NCBI RefSeq assembly: GCF_024807225.1 | Contig: NZ_JANUCO010000001.1 | Span: 3,348,001 to 3,412,000 of the forward strand | DNA from: Chryseobacterium ginsenosidimutans | GTDB taxonomy: Bacteria; Bacteroidota; Bacteroidia; Flavobacteriales; Weeksellaceae | Reading direction: 5' to 3' | DNA: 64,000 bases | Part shown: in pieces, positions 42,193 to 50,736 of the stretch | How the letters are laid out: each line of letters starts with the position of its first letter | Numbering within the stretch: the stretch's first letter is position 1 | The notes under the pieces: generated by a model | Told to the model about the DNA's origin: nothing | Databases searched by the model: none | Seen by the model: the letters and a program-made list of their open reading frames with translations, nothing else | Program-made: the position numbers and the translations under genes

Positions 42193-43044
42193 TTAAACCA
42201 AAGCAACAACGTTTTTGCTTTGGTTTTTTGTTTTATAGGTTTTCATTTGCAATGTTTGTTGTTGGTGCATTTGGTTTGGAGTTAGGTAATGGTTTGAAAA
42301 GTGAGGACGCAATTCATTGTAAATCTCTATTGATTCATCTACTATTTTTCTTCTCAACGGTGTTTTAAGATCATATTTATCAATATCAAATTCTTGTTTT
42401 AAAATACCGTTTATCCTTTCTGCTACGGCATTCTCATAAGGATCTGAGTTTTGCGTCATACTGCATTTGATGTCGTTTCTTTCCAATATTTTTTGGTATT
42501 CGTTCGAGCAATATTGTAGACCACGGTCAGAATGGTGTATCAGCGATTCTACATTCACTTTTTTATTTTTCAAAGCTTTCTTTAAAGCAATCAAACTACT
42601 TTCTGTATTCAAATTGTCTGCAACGTGATGTCCTACGATTTTCTTGGAATAAGCATCTGTTATCAGACTTAAATAACTGGGATTTGCCCTGTTTCCAATA
42701 TAGGTAATGTCTGCAACCCAAACTTGATTCGGTTTGGTGATCTGATAATCCAATATCATGTTTTTATGCTTTCTGAAGCGATGATGCGAATTTGTCGTGA
42801 CGTGATAACTTCTCTTGGGAATAATCAGTAAATGATTGGCTCGCAAAATGTCAAAGAATTTATCTCTGCCAATATTCAATAATTTCAGAGGTTCTTTTAA
42901 CATAAAATACAATTTCTTACCACCAATTTTTGGCTGCATTATACGCTTTTCCTTCACCAAGGCGACTACCTGCTGAGCTTTGCTAATGCGCACGGTGCTT
43001 CGTTTTAAACTTCGATAATAGACTTGTCTATCCAATCCGGACAA
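42193..43044 (-). CDS. IS3-family transposase OrfB (DDE integrase core)
   Basis: A 283-residue catalytic protein. DDE residues are in VWVADITYIGN (D), LIHHSDRGLQYCSNEY (D) and NAVAERINGILKQEFD (E), with the HTH_21 region before them. It is read with OrfA by -1 frameshifting at an A5-G stretch near the OrfA end; the frame is open upstream of its first ATG, joining OrfA as EKETLVFTCGLSGLDRQ. The C-terminal tail (NKNVVALV-like) abuts the inverted repeat. Confidence 0.93.
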   Translation of the reverse strand: MSGLDRQVYYRSLKRSTVRISKAQQVVALVKEKRIMQPKIGGKKLYFMLKEPLKLLNIGRDKFFDILRANHLLIIPKRSYHVTTNSHHRFRKHKNMILDYQITKPNQVWVADITYIGNRANPSYLSLITDAYSKKIVGHHVADNLNTESSLIALKKALKNKKVNVESLIHHSDRGLQYCSNEYQKILERNDIKCSMTQNSDPYENAVAERINGILKQEFDIDKYDLKTPLRRKIVDESIEIYNELRPHFSNHYLTPNQMHQQQTLQMKTYKTKNQSKNVVALV

Positions 43045-43058
43045 TCCGCAGGTGAAAA

Positions 43059-43493
43059 CTAAAGTTTCTTTTTCTGTTCTGCGGAAGTTGCTGATTGTGC
43101 GGATGCGGAGTTTTTTCGTATATCAATCTGATATTCACTCTCCGCAAGATCGATCATCATATCGAAGAAAATTGCTTTTTTATCGGCAATGTAGGCTTGG
43201 CTTTCCAGGAGTGCTTTTTGTTTTTCGAGCACTTTTACTTCAGCCTCCAATTCCATAATTCTTTGTTCAGGAGTTTTTTGCATAGAATCCGGTGTTTGAT
43301 TGTCCCAATCAAAGTTACCATATTTTCTGAGCCAATTTAAAATAGTAGAACGAGATTGTATCGCATATTTCTTACGACATTCGGTAATTCCCAACTTACC
43401 AGACTCAATTTCTTTTACAATCTGAAGTTTCAAACTCAAACTGTAATCTTTCTGTGTGCGCTTTAAATAAAGCGTTTCTAAATGTTCTTTCAT
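43059..43493 (-). CDS. IS3-family transposase OrfA
   Basis: A 144-residue DNA-binding protein: helix-turn-helix SLKLQIVKEIESGKLGITEC with KKYAIQSRSTILNWLRKYG, then a leucine-zipper helix (RIMELEAEVKVLEKQKALLE). The stop lies 15 nt before the first ATG of OrfB; the fusion product OrfAB is the active transposase in this family. Confidence 0.9.
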   Translation of the reverse strand: MKEHLETLYLKRTQKDYSLSLKLQIVKEIESGKLGITECRKKYAIQSRSTILNWLRKYGNFDWDNQTPDSMQKTPEQRIMELEAEVKVLEKQKALLESQAYIADKKAIFFDMMIDLAESEYQIDIRKNSASAQSATSAEQKKKL

Positions 43494-43546
43494 AACGATT
43501 CTTTTTTTTGTATCGCTATTTCAGGACTAGACATTTAATATAAATG

Positions 43547-43573
43547 AAAAGCTCCTTTTTTAAGGGGCTTTTT
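43547..43573 (+). terminator. Probable icd terminator, displaced by the IS
   Basis: AAAAGCtCCTT / AAGGgGCTTTT followed by T. Without the IS it would begin about 24 nt after the icd stop codon. Confidence 0.65.
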
Positions 43574-43577
43574 TTGT

Positions 43578-43795
43578 TTAAACACAAATGAGCACGAATA
43601 TTTTTCACAAATGACACAAAATAAATACATCTCGTTTGTCATTCTGACGAAGGAAGAATCTATGCAAAGTATTATTTTAAGTTTTGGCTAAAGCCAATTT
43701 GATCGTCGTTTGATCTAAACGGGTTAAAGCCCGTTCCTATTGATGCAAAGCTTTGTGTTATTAGTGAAAAACATTTGTGAGCATTTGTGTTTAAT
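43578..43795. repeat. Mixed dispersed repeats between IS and hxlR-type gene
   Basis: Contains an AAACACAAATGAGCACGAAT copy, GTCATTCTGACGAAGGAAGA (43638-43657), the GTTTTGGCTAAAGCC ... CCCGTTCCTATTGATG repeat (43681-43745; a relative at 59649-59736), and a reversed CATTTGTGAGCATTTGTGTT copy. No gene. Confidence 0.65.
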
Positions 43796-44134
43796 TTAAA
43801 TTTTATCCTCCACAATTACCTTTCTATGTTCCCTACCCCAAATAATCATCTCCTGAATAATATTTCCAAAAGTTCGGCAATAATCTGTCGCTTCATATTC
43901 AATTAAAACAGGGGTTTCCGGATAAACATTTCGTTTTACAAGCTTGTTTAATTCCATGTCTTTTAACTCTTTTGAAAGCATTCTTGTTGTGATTCCGGGG
44001 ATGCTTCTTTCAATTTCACGGAAGCGTTTATTACCATTACAAATGGCATTAATAATGGGAATTCTCCACTTTCCGCCGATAAAATAAATAGTGTCTTGTA
44101 ATGCTCTCAACTCTTCGTTTTGATCTCTTTCCAT
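43796..44134 (-). CDS. HxlR family transcriptional regulator
   Basis: A 112-residue winged-helix regulator: DTIYFIGGKWRIPIINAICN, KRFREIERSIPGITTRMLSK and the wing YPETPVLIEYEATDYCRTF. HxlR proteins often sense electrophiles through a Cys; here a Cys lies in NAICNGNKRF and another in DYCRTF, but the N-terminal Cys of the classic sensors is absent. It is divergent from an SDR gene, the usual target arrangement. Confidence 0.92.
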   Translation of the reverse strand: MERDQNEELRALQDTIYFIGGKWRIPIINAICNGNKRFREIERSIPGITTRMLSKELKDMELNKLVKRNVYPETPVLIEYEATDYCRTFGNIIQEMIIWGREHRKVIVEDKI

Positions 44135-44162
44135 GTCTGCAAATTTACGTGATATAATTGAT

Positions 44163-44190
44163 GATACTGATATACCCTGTGATACTGATT
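44163..44190. promoter_or_regulatory. Direct repeat between hxlR-type gene and SDR gene
   Basis: GATACTGATA at 44163 and GATACTGATT at 44181 are repeated with an 18-bp period in the divergent promoter region; a candidate operator for the HxlR-type regulator. Confidence 0.45.
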
Positions 44191-44212
44191 ACAAAAGTAT
44201 ACCAATTTGAAA

Positions 44213-44220
44213 TAACTTTG
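44213..44220 (+). promoter_or_regulatory. -7 promoter box of the SDR gene
   Basis: TAACTTTG is an exact TAnnTTTG match, 27 nt before the ATG at 44248. Confidence 0.5.
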
Positions 44221-44247
44221 TCAAAAATTTTTAAAACATTTAAAACA

Positions 44248-44994
44248 ATGAGTAAATTTAATAACAAATTAGCCATCGTAACAGGTGGAAACAGCGGAAT
44301 CGGATACGCAACCGCAAAAGAATTAATCGCGGAAGGTGCAAAAGTTATCATCACAGGAAGAAGAAAAGAAGCTGTTGAAAAGGCGGCTGAAGAATTGGGA
44401 GCAATTCCGTTTGTGGCGGATCAGTCAGATATTAATGATATTGATTCATTAAAAACAGAAGTAGAAAATCAATACGGAAAAGTTGATATTTTATTTATCA
44501 ATGCAGGAGTTACGGGAGGTTTAATTCCGATTGAAAACATGAGTATCGAGAACTTTGATCAAGTAATGAACATCAATTTCAGAGGAGCGTATTTTACACT
44601 GAATAAATTTATTCCTTTATTAAATGAAGGAGCTTCCGTTGTCTTTTTATCCTCAATTGTTGCGACGATGTATCATCCGAACAATTCGGTTTATCAGGCA
44701 AGTAAGGCTGCGCTAAATTCAATTGCAAAAACAGCAGCTGCAGAATTAGCACCTAGAAAAATCCGAGTGAATATGGTAAGTCCAGGACCGACAAAAACGG
44801 AAATCATGTCGAAAGCGGGCTTAGATGATGAAAAACTGAAAGGTATCAACGAATGGATGATCGAAGCTATTCCTTTGAAAAAAATAGGAACGGCTGAAGA
44901 TGTTGCTAAATTAGTTGTTTATTTGTCTGATGACAGTGTTTCAAGTTTTATGACCGGTACAGAAATCGTTATCGACGGCGGAATGGTGTTGTAG
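44248..44994 (+). CDS. SDR family oxidoreductase, HxlR-controlled
   Basis: A 248-residue classical SDR: TGGNSGIGYATAKELIAEGA (cofactor), INAG at LFINAGVTGG, catalytic Ser in FLSSIVATMY, Tyr-Lys in YQASKAALNSIAK, PGPTKTEI and C-terminal IDGGMVL. All catalytic residues are intact. ATG at 44248 (MSKFNNKL) is the family-like start; the upstream frame to 44158 runs through the promoter. HxlR/SDR divergons usually serve quinone, aldehyde or other electrophile responses. Confidence 0.92.
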   Translation: MSKFNNKLAIVTGGNSGIGYATAKELIAEGAKVIITGRRKEAVEKAAEELGAIPFVADQSDINDIDSLKTEVENQYGKVDILFINAGVTGGLIPIENMSIENFDQVMNINFRGAYFTLNKFIPLLNEGASVVFLSSIVATMYHPNNSVYQASKAALNSIAKTAAAELAPRKIRVNMVSPGPTKTEIMSKAGLDDEKLKGINEWMIEAIPLKKIGTAEDVAKLVVYLSDDSVSSFMTGTEIVIDGGMVL

Positions 44995-45066
44995 TTGGGA
45001 GATGGAAGCTGGATGCTGGAAGTTTAATAACGTAGAAAACCTTCCCTCTTCCAACATCCAGCTTCT
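44995..45066 (+). repeat. Inverted repeat at gene 3' end (GGAAG family), copy 4
   Basis: GAGATGGAAGCTGGATGCTG / AACATCCAGCTTC arms begin 1 nt after the SDR stop codon. Fourth member of the family, again at a 3' end. Confidence 0.65.
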
Positions 45067-45092
45067 TTTCTCTTTAATCCTAAAAAATTCCA

Positions 45093-45121
45093 TTTTCACC
45101 TATTGATTTGTCCGGTTCACC
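45093..45121 (+). promoter_or_regulatory. Direct repeat pair upstream of the haem-binding operon (LytTR-type site A)
   Basis: TTTTCACC at 45093 and GGTTCACC at 45114 repeat with a 21-bp period; the spacer is TATTGATTTGTCC. Site B at 50737-50766 has the same layout and a nearly identical TTGTCCGGTT. In both cases the second unit starts 41 nt before a TACTTTTG box. Confidence 0.7.
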
Positions 45122-45154
45122 TAATTTCATATTCTAAAAAACCCTTCAACGAAC

Positions 45155-45162
45155 TACTTTTG
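45155..45162 (+). promoter_or_regulatory. -7 promoter box of the haem-binding operon
   Basis: TACTTTTG, 22 nt before the ATG at 45185. No TTTG lies at the -33 distance, which suits an activator-dependent promoter. Confidence 0.55.
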
Positions 45163-45184
45163 ATCCATAAAAAAATCAATTATT

Positions 45185-46156
45185 ATGGACTCAGTAAAGA
45201 ATAAAAGAACCACAAAACCCATAGCCATAGTGTTTTTGGTCATTTTGGGAATCTTTGTCGTTTTACAGCTTTTCAATAAGCCATTAGAAGGAAAACCTGT
45301 TGCAAAAAAGATTGAAGCTCCGCGCGAGGTTTTAGCAATTCTGGAAAATTCTTGTTTTAATTGTCATTCAAATCAGCAAAATCTGAGTTGGTATGATAAA
45401 ATTGCCCCGATTTCATGGGCGGTGAATAAAGATGTAAAAAGAGCAAAAGAAGTTCTCAACTTTTCAGAATGGAATTATTCAGCCGGAGAACATCAGGGAA
45501 AAATGTACGCTATTTTAAATATGATTCAAAGTGGAAAAATGCCGCTTCATAATTATACATTGCTTCATCCATCGGCAAAAATTACGACTAAAGACATTGA
45601 TGTCATTAAAAAATATACGCTTTCATTATCAAGTATTGCTCCTGTAAAAAATATTCATCAAAACGTTGAAAGTAAAGAAAATAATACACCTTCGAAATTT
45701 CCGGTTTCGCCAAACGGCGTAAAATACACAGACGATTACAAAAACTGGAAAGTCATCAGTATGAGTACGCTTTTCGATAAATCAATCCGTGTTATTTATG
45801 GAAATGATATTGCGGTAAAAGCCATCGAAACAGAAGATTTTCATCCTTGGCCAAACGGAAGTATCGTCGTAAAATCTGTTTGGAAACAACAGGAATTACC
45901 CGACGGAGAAGTAAGAGCAGGAGAATTTGTCAACGCTCAATTCATGGTAAAAGATTCAAAAAAATATACCGATACGGAAGGTTGGGGATTTGCGAAATTT
46001 TCAGGGAAAGATCTTCATCCGACTGGAAAAACAGCATCATTTGCTAAAGAATCATGTATCGCCTGTCATCGTCAATTAGCTGAAAAGACAGGATTCTTAT
46101 TTGATGTTCCGATGAAAGTAAATACAGAAAGATTAATTAAAAACCTTCAGAAATAA
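45185..46156 (+). CDS. Haem-binding domain / cytochrome P460 fusion protein
   Basis: A 323-residue membrane-anchored c-type cytochrome. Helix 1 (about 11-29) is the anchor. An N-terminal haem-binding domain has C57-F-N-C-H61 (NSCFNCHSNQ) and the conserved WYDKIAPISWAVNKDV. The C-terminal cytochrome P460 domain has SMSTLFDKSIRVIYGNDIAV and C291-I-A-C-H295. Both sites would carry periplasmic haem. The stop overlaps the next ATG by one base. Related P460 proteins oxidise hydroxylamine or bind NO; the role here is open. Confidence 0.88.
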   Translation: MDSVKNKRTTKPIAIVFLVILGIFVVLQLFNKPLEGKPVAKKIEAPREVLAILENSCFNCHSNQQNLSWYDKIAPISWAVNKDVKRAKEVLNFSEWNYSAGEHQGKMYAILNMIQSGKMPLHNYTLLHPSAKITTKDIDVIKKYTLSLSSIAPVKNIHQNVESKENNTPSKFPVSPNGVKYTDDYKNWKVISMSTLFDKSIRVIYGNDIAVKAIETEDFHPWPNGSIVVKSVWKQQELPDGEVRAGEFVNAQFMVKDSKKYTDTEGWGFAKFSGKDLHPTGKTASFAKESCIACHRQLAEKTGFLFDVPMKVNTERLIKNLQK

Positions 46157-46596
46157 TGAAAAAAATACTATTCATCATCATGTCAGTTTGCGCATTATTC
46201 ACAGCGTGTAAAATCGATGAGCCGGATAAAGATTTACATCGTGTCGTTTTCGATCCGGGAAATTTAAAATTCATTTCGACCTCATTAAACACCAAGAAAG
46301 AAACATCATCCGCTTTGTACGGAAACCAAAAAGCACTGGAATCATTATCAAGTAAAAATAATCAACTAAAAATGGGTTCTGAGATAAAATTAGTAACCTG
46401 GAAATACCACGAAAATCCGCAATATATCGGAGGAACGATTACAGGAGAATTACTCCGTGTAGAAACCATTAAGACAGATAAAAACGGAAAAACATCTTAT
46501 CAAATACAAAACACTCCAGGAACTGAAAATTTTCAACCCAATAAAGAAGAAAGGATAAAATACATCATGAGTTATAAACCCGTCGTAAGGCCTTAA
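46156..46596 (+). CDS. Lipoprotein encoded with the cytochrome P460 gene
   Basis: A 146-residue lipoprotein, lipobox FTAC (Cys18 of MKKILFIIMSVCALFTACKI). The mature domain has IKLVTWKYHENPQYIGGTIT and a strand-rich C-terminus; no family recognised. Overlap with the cytochrome stop (TAATGA) makes coupled expression certain; a periplasmic partner of the cytochrome is likely. Confidence 0.7.
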   Translation: MKKILFIIMSVCALFTACKIDEPDKDLHRVVFDPGNLKFISTSLNTKKETSSALYGNQKALESLSSKNNQLKMGSEIKLVTWKYHENPQYIGGTITGELLRVETIKTDKNGKTSYQIQNTPGTENFQPNKEERIKYIMSYKPVVRP

Positions 46597-46789
46597 TAAT
46601 AGTAAAAGTGAAATATGATGATCTGGAGTTGAGAAATCGGCTTCGGATTGTTTGTAAAATCAATTATGAGTGGGCAATTCACTTTAATAAGTATGTATTT
46701 TCATACATTGAGTGTTTATCTACAAAAACTCGTTCATTTTCTGTACATCATTAATATAAAGCTTTCATTTTATTAAGCTAATACAAAAA

Positions 46790-46813
46790 CTGCCTAGTAA
46801 ATATTCTAGGCAG
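46790..46813 (-). terminator. Hairpin after the repeat-protein gene
   Basis: CTGCCTAG / CTAGGCAG with an 8-nt loop, 50 nt past the stop of the minus-strand gene ending at 46865. On that strand a TTTTTGTATT run follows. Confidence 0.6.
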
Positions 46814-46864
46814 CTACATAAACACTTAAAAAAACTCTATGCTTATTAGATTTTTGTTTGTTTT

Positions 46865-48499
46865 TTAATTTACTGCGATGGCGGTAATAGAATTTTCAGC
46901 CCGAGCTGTACTTGAAAAATTATTCAAAAATGCACCTGCTCCTACTCCTACAATAGGACCTTCAGCTTCAGTTTGCCCTGCAATATATTTATAGGTTTTA
47001 GGAGCACTGGAAGTATTGTTTATATAAACAACCCCGGTCTTTACATCTGCACGATGAGGACCACTTACTGAGAAAGTCATATAATTAGGTTGAGAAAGAT
47101 CTCCAGATGGCAAGGCAACCTGCCCTACAGTGGTTACACTAGTCTGATCAGAAAAAGTGGTTCTTACCAACATCCAGTTATCCGGAGATATATTACCACT
47201 GGAAGTTCCCGGATCGTATCCAGAAATATCAGTATATTGACTAATGTTAATCAGCCATTTTCCTGGTGGCAAAGTAATGGTAGCTCCTGTATAATAAAAA
47301 TTAGAATCACTCTCAAAAGGCAGATCGTAACCTCCTCCCATTACTCCCATGACAGCAAGGGCTTTAGGGCTCTGCCATGTTCCTAGTCCATTTGCATCAG
47401 AAGTTAATACTTTACCTTCTCCCTGCGTACCATCTACAATTTTTATGGCGCCGTTTGTGGTACCATTGTAGACTTCCAATCTTGTAGCGGGATTTGTTGT
47501 ACCTATTCCTATATTTCCGGCAGGGTTGAATGTATTACCAGTAAGTCCTGTACCAAAGATAGCTCCTCCAATGTTAAGCTGGTTGCTTTCTGTTGCATTA
47601 GCTAATTGTTGGCGAGAACCAATGGCGATGTTATTAGTGGTTCCATCTTGTAGTCCACCTGCTGCTGTAAATCCAATGGCGATATTGTGAGTACCTGTCA
47701 TATTAAGAGAATTCGATAATGCATTTTTCCCAATGGCTACATTAAACTTACCTGTAGTATTGAAATCAAGACTACTTGTTCCTAAAGCAACATTACCTCC
47801 TCCAGTGGTATTTGAAGTCATAGAGCTATGTCCTACAGCCACATTATTTTCTCCAGATGTAGTTTTGTTTAGACTATAAGCTCCAACCGTTGTATTATGT
47901 GTACTTAATGTATTAGCTTCCAGGGCATGGCTTCCTACTACCGTATTACTATCAAAATTACCTGCTCCTCGTCCTACGGTAATTCCATTTAAATTTAAAT
48001 CTCCTCCGGTAATTTTTTTGATTATGTTAGTTGCGTCGGCTGCCTTATAGATACGCTCTCTTTCAGTATTATCGGTTTTTACCACGAAATCTACGGCATC
48101 AGTTGTTCCTACAAAGTTTGTGTCAGCAGATGTTCCGTTATTACCTAAAACAGACCAATCGCTTCCTTCATTTCCAGTCCTTAATTTCTGCCAAATATTT
48201 CCATCAAAATAAAAATATCCTATACTCGTAACGTTTATCGTTTTGGAACTCGTGTCAGCAACAGCTAAAGGTTCTGTTACATACACAAGACTAGCGTTCT
48301 GATCGGTACCATAAAGCGCATCTTTAGCTTTTAGCTCATCTCCTTTAAGTCTCGGTGCTATGATACCGTCTACCTTTGAAAGATCGGAGGGGTTTCCCGT
48401 AACATCCAAAGTAGCCTTTGGCATTACTGTATTTACGCCAACCTGGCTATACAAAAAACCAGACAATAGCATGCCTGCAGCAAAAAATAATTTTCTCAT
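46865..48499 (-). CDS. Secreted repeat protein with tail-fibre / adhesin-head-like middle
   Basis: A 544-residue exported protein. Signal peptide 1-18 (cut near YSQ-V), then GVNTVMPKATLDVTGNP, the opening common to flavobacterial surface fibres. A middle region (about 180-310) has 7-8 degenerate repeats of the form NxAxGxxSLxxNTTGxxN (NVAVGHSSMTSNTTGGGNVA, NVAIGKNALSNSLNMTG), like the left-handed beta-roll of YadA-type heads. Then IGIGTTNPATRLEVYNGTTN and a C-terminal beta domain with VGVGAGAFLNNFSSTA. No type IX sorting domain is seen. Role likely surface adhesion or structure. Confidence 0.75.
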   Translation of the reverse strand: MRKLFFAAGMLLSGFLYSQVGVNTVMPKATLDVTGNPSDLSKVDGIIAPRLKGDELKAKDALYGTDQNASLVYVTEPLAVADTSSKTINVTSIGYFYFDGNIWQKLRTGNEGSDWSVLGNNGTSADTNFVGTTDAVDFVVKTDNTERERIYKAADATNIIKKITGGDLNLNGITVGRGAGNFDSNTVVGSHALEANTLSTHNTTVGAYSLNKTTSGENNVAVGHSSMTSNTTGGGNVALGTSSLDFNTTGKFNVAIGKNALSNSLNMTGTHNIAIGFTAAGGLQDGTTNNIAIGSRQQLANATESNQLNIGGAIFGTGLTGNTFNPAGNIGIGTTNPATRLEVYNGTTNGAIKIVDGTQGEGKVLTSDANGLGTWQSPKALAVMGVMGGGYDLPFESDSNFYYTGATITLPPGKWLINISQYTDISGYDPGTSSGNISPDNWMLVRTTFSDQTSVTTVGQVALPSGDLSQPNYMTFSVSGPHRADVKTGVVYINNTSSAPKTYKYIAGQTEAEGPIVGVGAGAFLNNFSSTARAENSITAIAVN

Positions 48500-48519
48500 T
48501 TGTATTTGTTTTTAAGAAA

Positions 48520-48527
48520 CAAATGTA
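48520..48527 (-). promoter_or_regulatory. -7 promoter box of the repeat-protein gene
   Basis: TACATTTG on the minus strand, 20 nt before the ATG. Confidence 0.5.
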
Positions 48528-48540
48528 TGTGAAATTCAAA

Positions 48541-48915
48541 GAAAACATAAAAAAATGAAAGAAAAAATTCCGGAATTTTGTTCAAATAAAAATACAATCA
48601 ATTAATAATCAAACAGTTAAAAAAAACATAAAATACTATTTCTTTTTATATAATATAATTTTTTCATAGTCTCATTCAGTGTATTATCATGAATATTTTG
48701 CGCAATATATAAAGCAAACACATTACAAGTGCAACTATTTTTTTCATTATATTATTTTATTTTATATAAAATTTACCTATATATTATTTTAATTTGTAAT
48801 TTTTAGGAAACTAAAAATTATTGCAGCTATTAATTGATAGGAAAAGTCAGCTATATATCTCTAAAAAACTCTCAGCGAAAAATATTAACTTCACCTTTTT
48901 AAATTCACAGTTGTC
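48541..48915. other. AT-rich spacer before the second LytS gene
   Basis: About 375 very AT-rich bases with no supported gene. It contains the LytS promoter region (TAACTTCACCTTTTTAAATT near 48888) but no clear copy of the 21-bp-period repeats found before the two neighbouring operons. Confidence 0.4.
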
Positions 48916-49932
48916 ATGCAACAACAAAAAATAAAAATTTCACAAGCCGTCATTTGGATAAGTTCCCTGTTTTTGGGAATATTATCATCCGTTCCGCAAC
49001 TTGCTTCTCATGCTTTCAACTGGGATGAAGCGATCGTAAATTCGGCGATAACAGCAGCATTTTCGGTCATTATGTGGTACCTCAACATCTATATGCTGAA
49101 CCGCAATTCAGGGAAAAGAAGACAGAATATTTCTTACTCAAGACTGATGGTAGTTTTGGCTTTCGGAATGGTTGTCATGTTCGGTTTGGCGTGGATTCAA
49201 CAGCTTATTTTGTCACACATCAATTTCGGTCCGACGATGCTGATGGTGGAAGTCAGAGGGATTTTAATCAATTTGGTTTGCTATATGTTTTTAACGTTGC
49301 TTCAAAATAATTACGCAGGACAACAGGTTCAACTGGAATTAGAAAAAGTAAAAAGCGATAATTTGGGCGCTCAATATGAACTGTTGAAACAGCAGGTGAA
49401 TCCCCATTTTCTTTTTAATAGTTTAAATACTTTAAAATCAATGGTTGAAACTCATGATTCCGAATCCGTTGATTTTATTATGAAACTGTCTGATTTTTAT
49501 CGATTTACATTAGAAAGCAGGAAATTAGATTTAATTACGGTTAAAGAAGAAATGAAAATTATAGATTCGTATCTTTTTCTCCAAAAAGCGCGTTTTGGCG
49601 AAGGAATTACTTTTTCAAACCAACTCGAAGAAAGTGTTTTAAAAACATTAATTCCGCCTTTTACCTTACAGTTATTGGTTGAAAATTGTATTAAACATAA
49701 TATTGTTTCAAGAAATAAACCGCTTCATATCGACATTTACAGTTCGGAAGATAAAATTATTATTGAAAACCCGATTCAGCGGAAAATGATTCCTGAAGAT
49801 TCTTTGGGAGTGGGTTTAAATAACGTAAATATGCGCTATAAACATCTTTTAGAACAAGAAATCAGCATTTTAGACGACGAGAAAATATTTCAAATAAAAC
49901 TACCCTTAATCCATGAATATAATCATCATTGA
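48916..49932 (+). CDS. LytS/YehU-type sensor histidine kinase
   Basis: A 338-residue membrane kinase of the His_kinase family. Four transmembrane helices (about residues 8-135, ending LVCYMFLTLLQNN) precede the phosphoacceptor segment KQQVNPHFLFNSLNTLKSMV and a GHKL ATPase (VENCIKHNIVSRNKPLHID, SLGVGLNNVNMRYKHLLEQE). No extracellular sensor loop of size, so it may sense within the membrane or via a partner. The following LytTR gene overlaps by 20 nt. Confidence 0.92.
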   Translation: MQQQKIKISQAVIWISSLFLGILSSVPQLASHAFNWDEAIVNSAITAAFSVIMWYLNIYMLNRNSGKRRQNISYSRLMVVLAFGMVVMFGLAWIQQLILSHINFGPTMLMVEVRGILINLVCYMFLTLLQNNYAGQQVQLELEKVKSDNLGAQYELLKQQVNPHFLFNSLNTLKSMVETHDSESVDFIMKLSDFYRFTLESRKLDLITVKEEMKIIDSYLFLQKARFGEGITFSNQLEESVLKTLIPPFTLQLLVENCIKHNIVSRNKPLHIDIYSSEDKIIIENPIQRKMIPEDSLGVGLNNVNMRYKHLLEQEISILDDEKIFQIKLPLIHEYNHH

Positions 49933-50680
49933 AGACGAATTTCGAGCAGCCAAATCTCTGCAGAATTTGATTTTAGAATTAAAACCCGAAGCCAAAATCA
50001 TCGACGTTTACGACAGCATAGAAACGAGTGTCGAAGCTTTATCAAAGGGCATTACACCTGATCTTATCTTCATGGACATTCACCTTTCGGATGGACTTTC
50101 GTTTGAGATTTTCAAGCAGGTAGAAATCACTTGTCCGGTGGTTTTTTGTACCGCTTTCGATCAATATATGTTGGATGCTTTTAAAAGTAAAGGCGTCGAT
50201 TATGTGCTGAAACCTTTTTCTCGTGACGACATTGCCGAAGCTTTGAGAAAAGTGGATGAGTTGAAAAAATTCTTTCAGAAAAATGAATTACCCGATCTGG
50301 AAGCTCTTTTACAAAAAATCAGTCAGCCACAATCTGCGAGCAAGAGCAGTTTTCTGGTCTTTAAAAATCAAAAATATACGACGATTCTTACGGAAAATAT
50401 TGCCTATTTCTATATTCACAACGAGATTACGCATCTTGTAACATTTGATAAAGAGCAGTTTCAATTGACTCAATCTTTGGGACAGGTTGCCGAACAGGTT
50501 TCTGAGAAACAGTTTTTCAGGATTAACCGTCAATATGTAGTCAATTTTAAAGCAATTAAAGAAATGGAACATTATTTTCAGCGTAAAATTTTGGTTAAAT
50601 TAACGATAGAAACCGCCGAAAAACTCCTTATCAACAAAGAGAAAACACACAGTTTTTTCACATGGCTGGAAGATCGTTAA
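49913..50680 (+). CDS. LytTR family response regulator
   Basis: A 255-residue response regulator: receiver (Asp in TPDLIFMDIHLSDG; FCTAFDQYMLDAFKSKGVDY) and C-terminal LytTR domain (about 150-250; AYFYIHNEITHLVTF, FFRINRQYVVNFKAIKEMEH). It lies between two operons whose upstream regions share a 21-bp-period direct repeat, the spacing known for LytTR proteins such as AgrA. These are its best candidate targets. Confidence 0.92.
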   Translation: MNIIIIEDEFRAAKSLQNLILELKPEAKIIDVYDSIETSVEALSKGITPDLIFMDIHLSDGLSFEIFKQVEITCPVVFCTAFDQYMLDAFKSKGVDYVLKPFSRDDIAEALRKVDELKKFFQKNELPDLEALLQKISQPQSASKSSFLVFKNQKYTTILTENIAYFYIHNEITHLVTFDKEQFQLTQSLGQVAEQVSEKQFFRINRQYVVNFKAIKEMEHYFQRKILVKLTIETAEKLLINKEKTHSFFTWLEDR

Positions 50681-50736
50681 CATCAAAATTCTATCTCCCA
50701 ATTTCTATTCAAAAAAATTCAAGTTTATAAAATACA

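Larger units (their letters stand above)
42145..43533 (-). mobile_element. Complete IS3-family insertion sequence, 1389 bp
   Basis: The ends TGTCCCGTCCTAAAAATCCG (left) and, reverse-complemented, TGTCTAGTCCTGAAATAGCG (right) form a terminal inverted repeat of about 25 bp with roughly 19 matches. Flanks TTT/TTT give a 3-bp duplication. It encodes OrfA and OrfB on the minus strand with the normal -1 frameshift arrangement, so it looks intact. It lies between icd and a hairpin that looks like the icd terminator. Confidence 0.9.

Noticed and set aside
42193..43493. Two transposase ORFs read as a degenerate IS
   Set aside because: The split is the normal -1 frameshift organisation of IS3-family elements; DDE residues, inverted ends and target duplication are intact.
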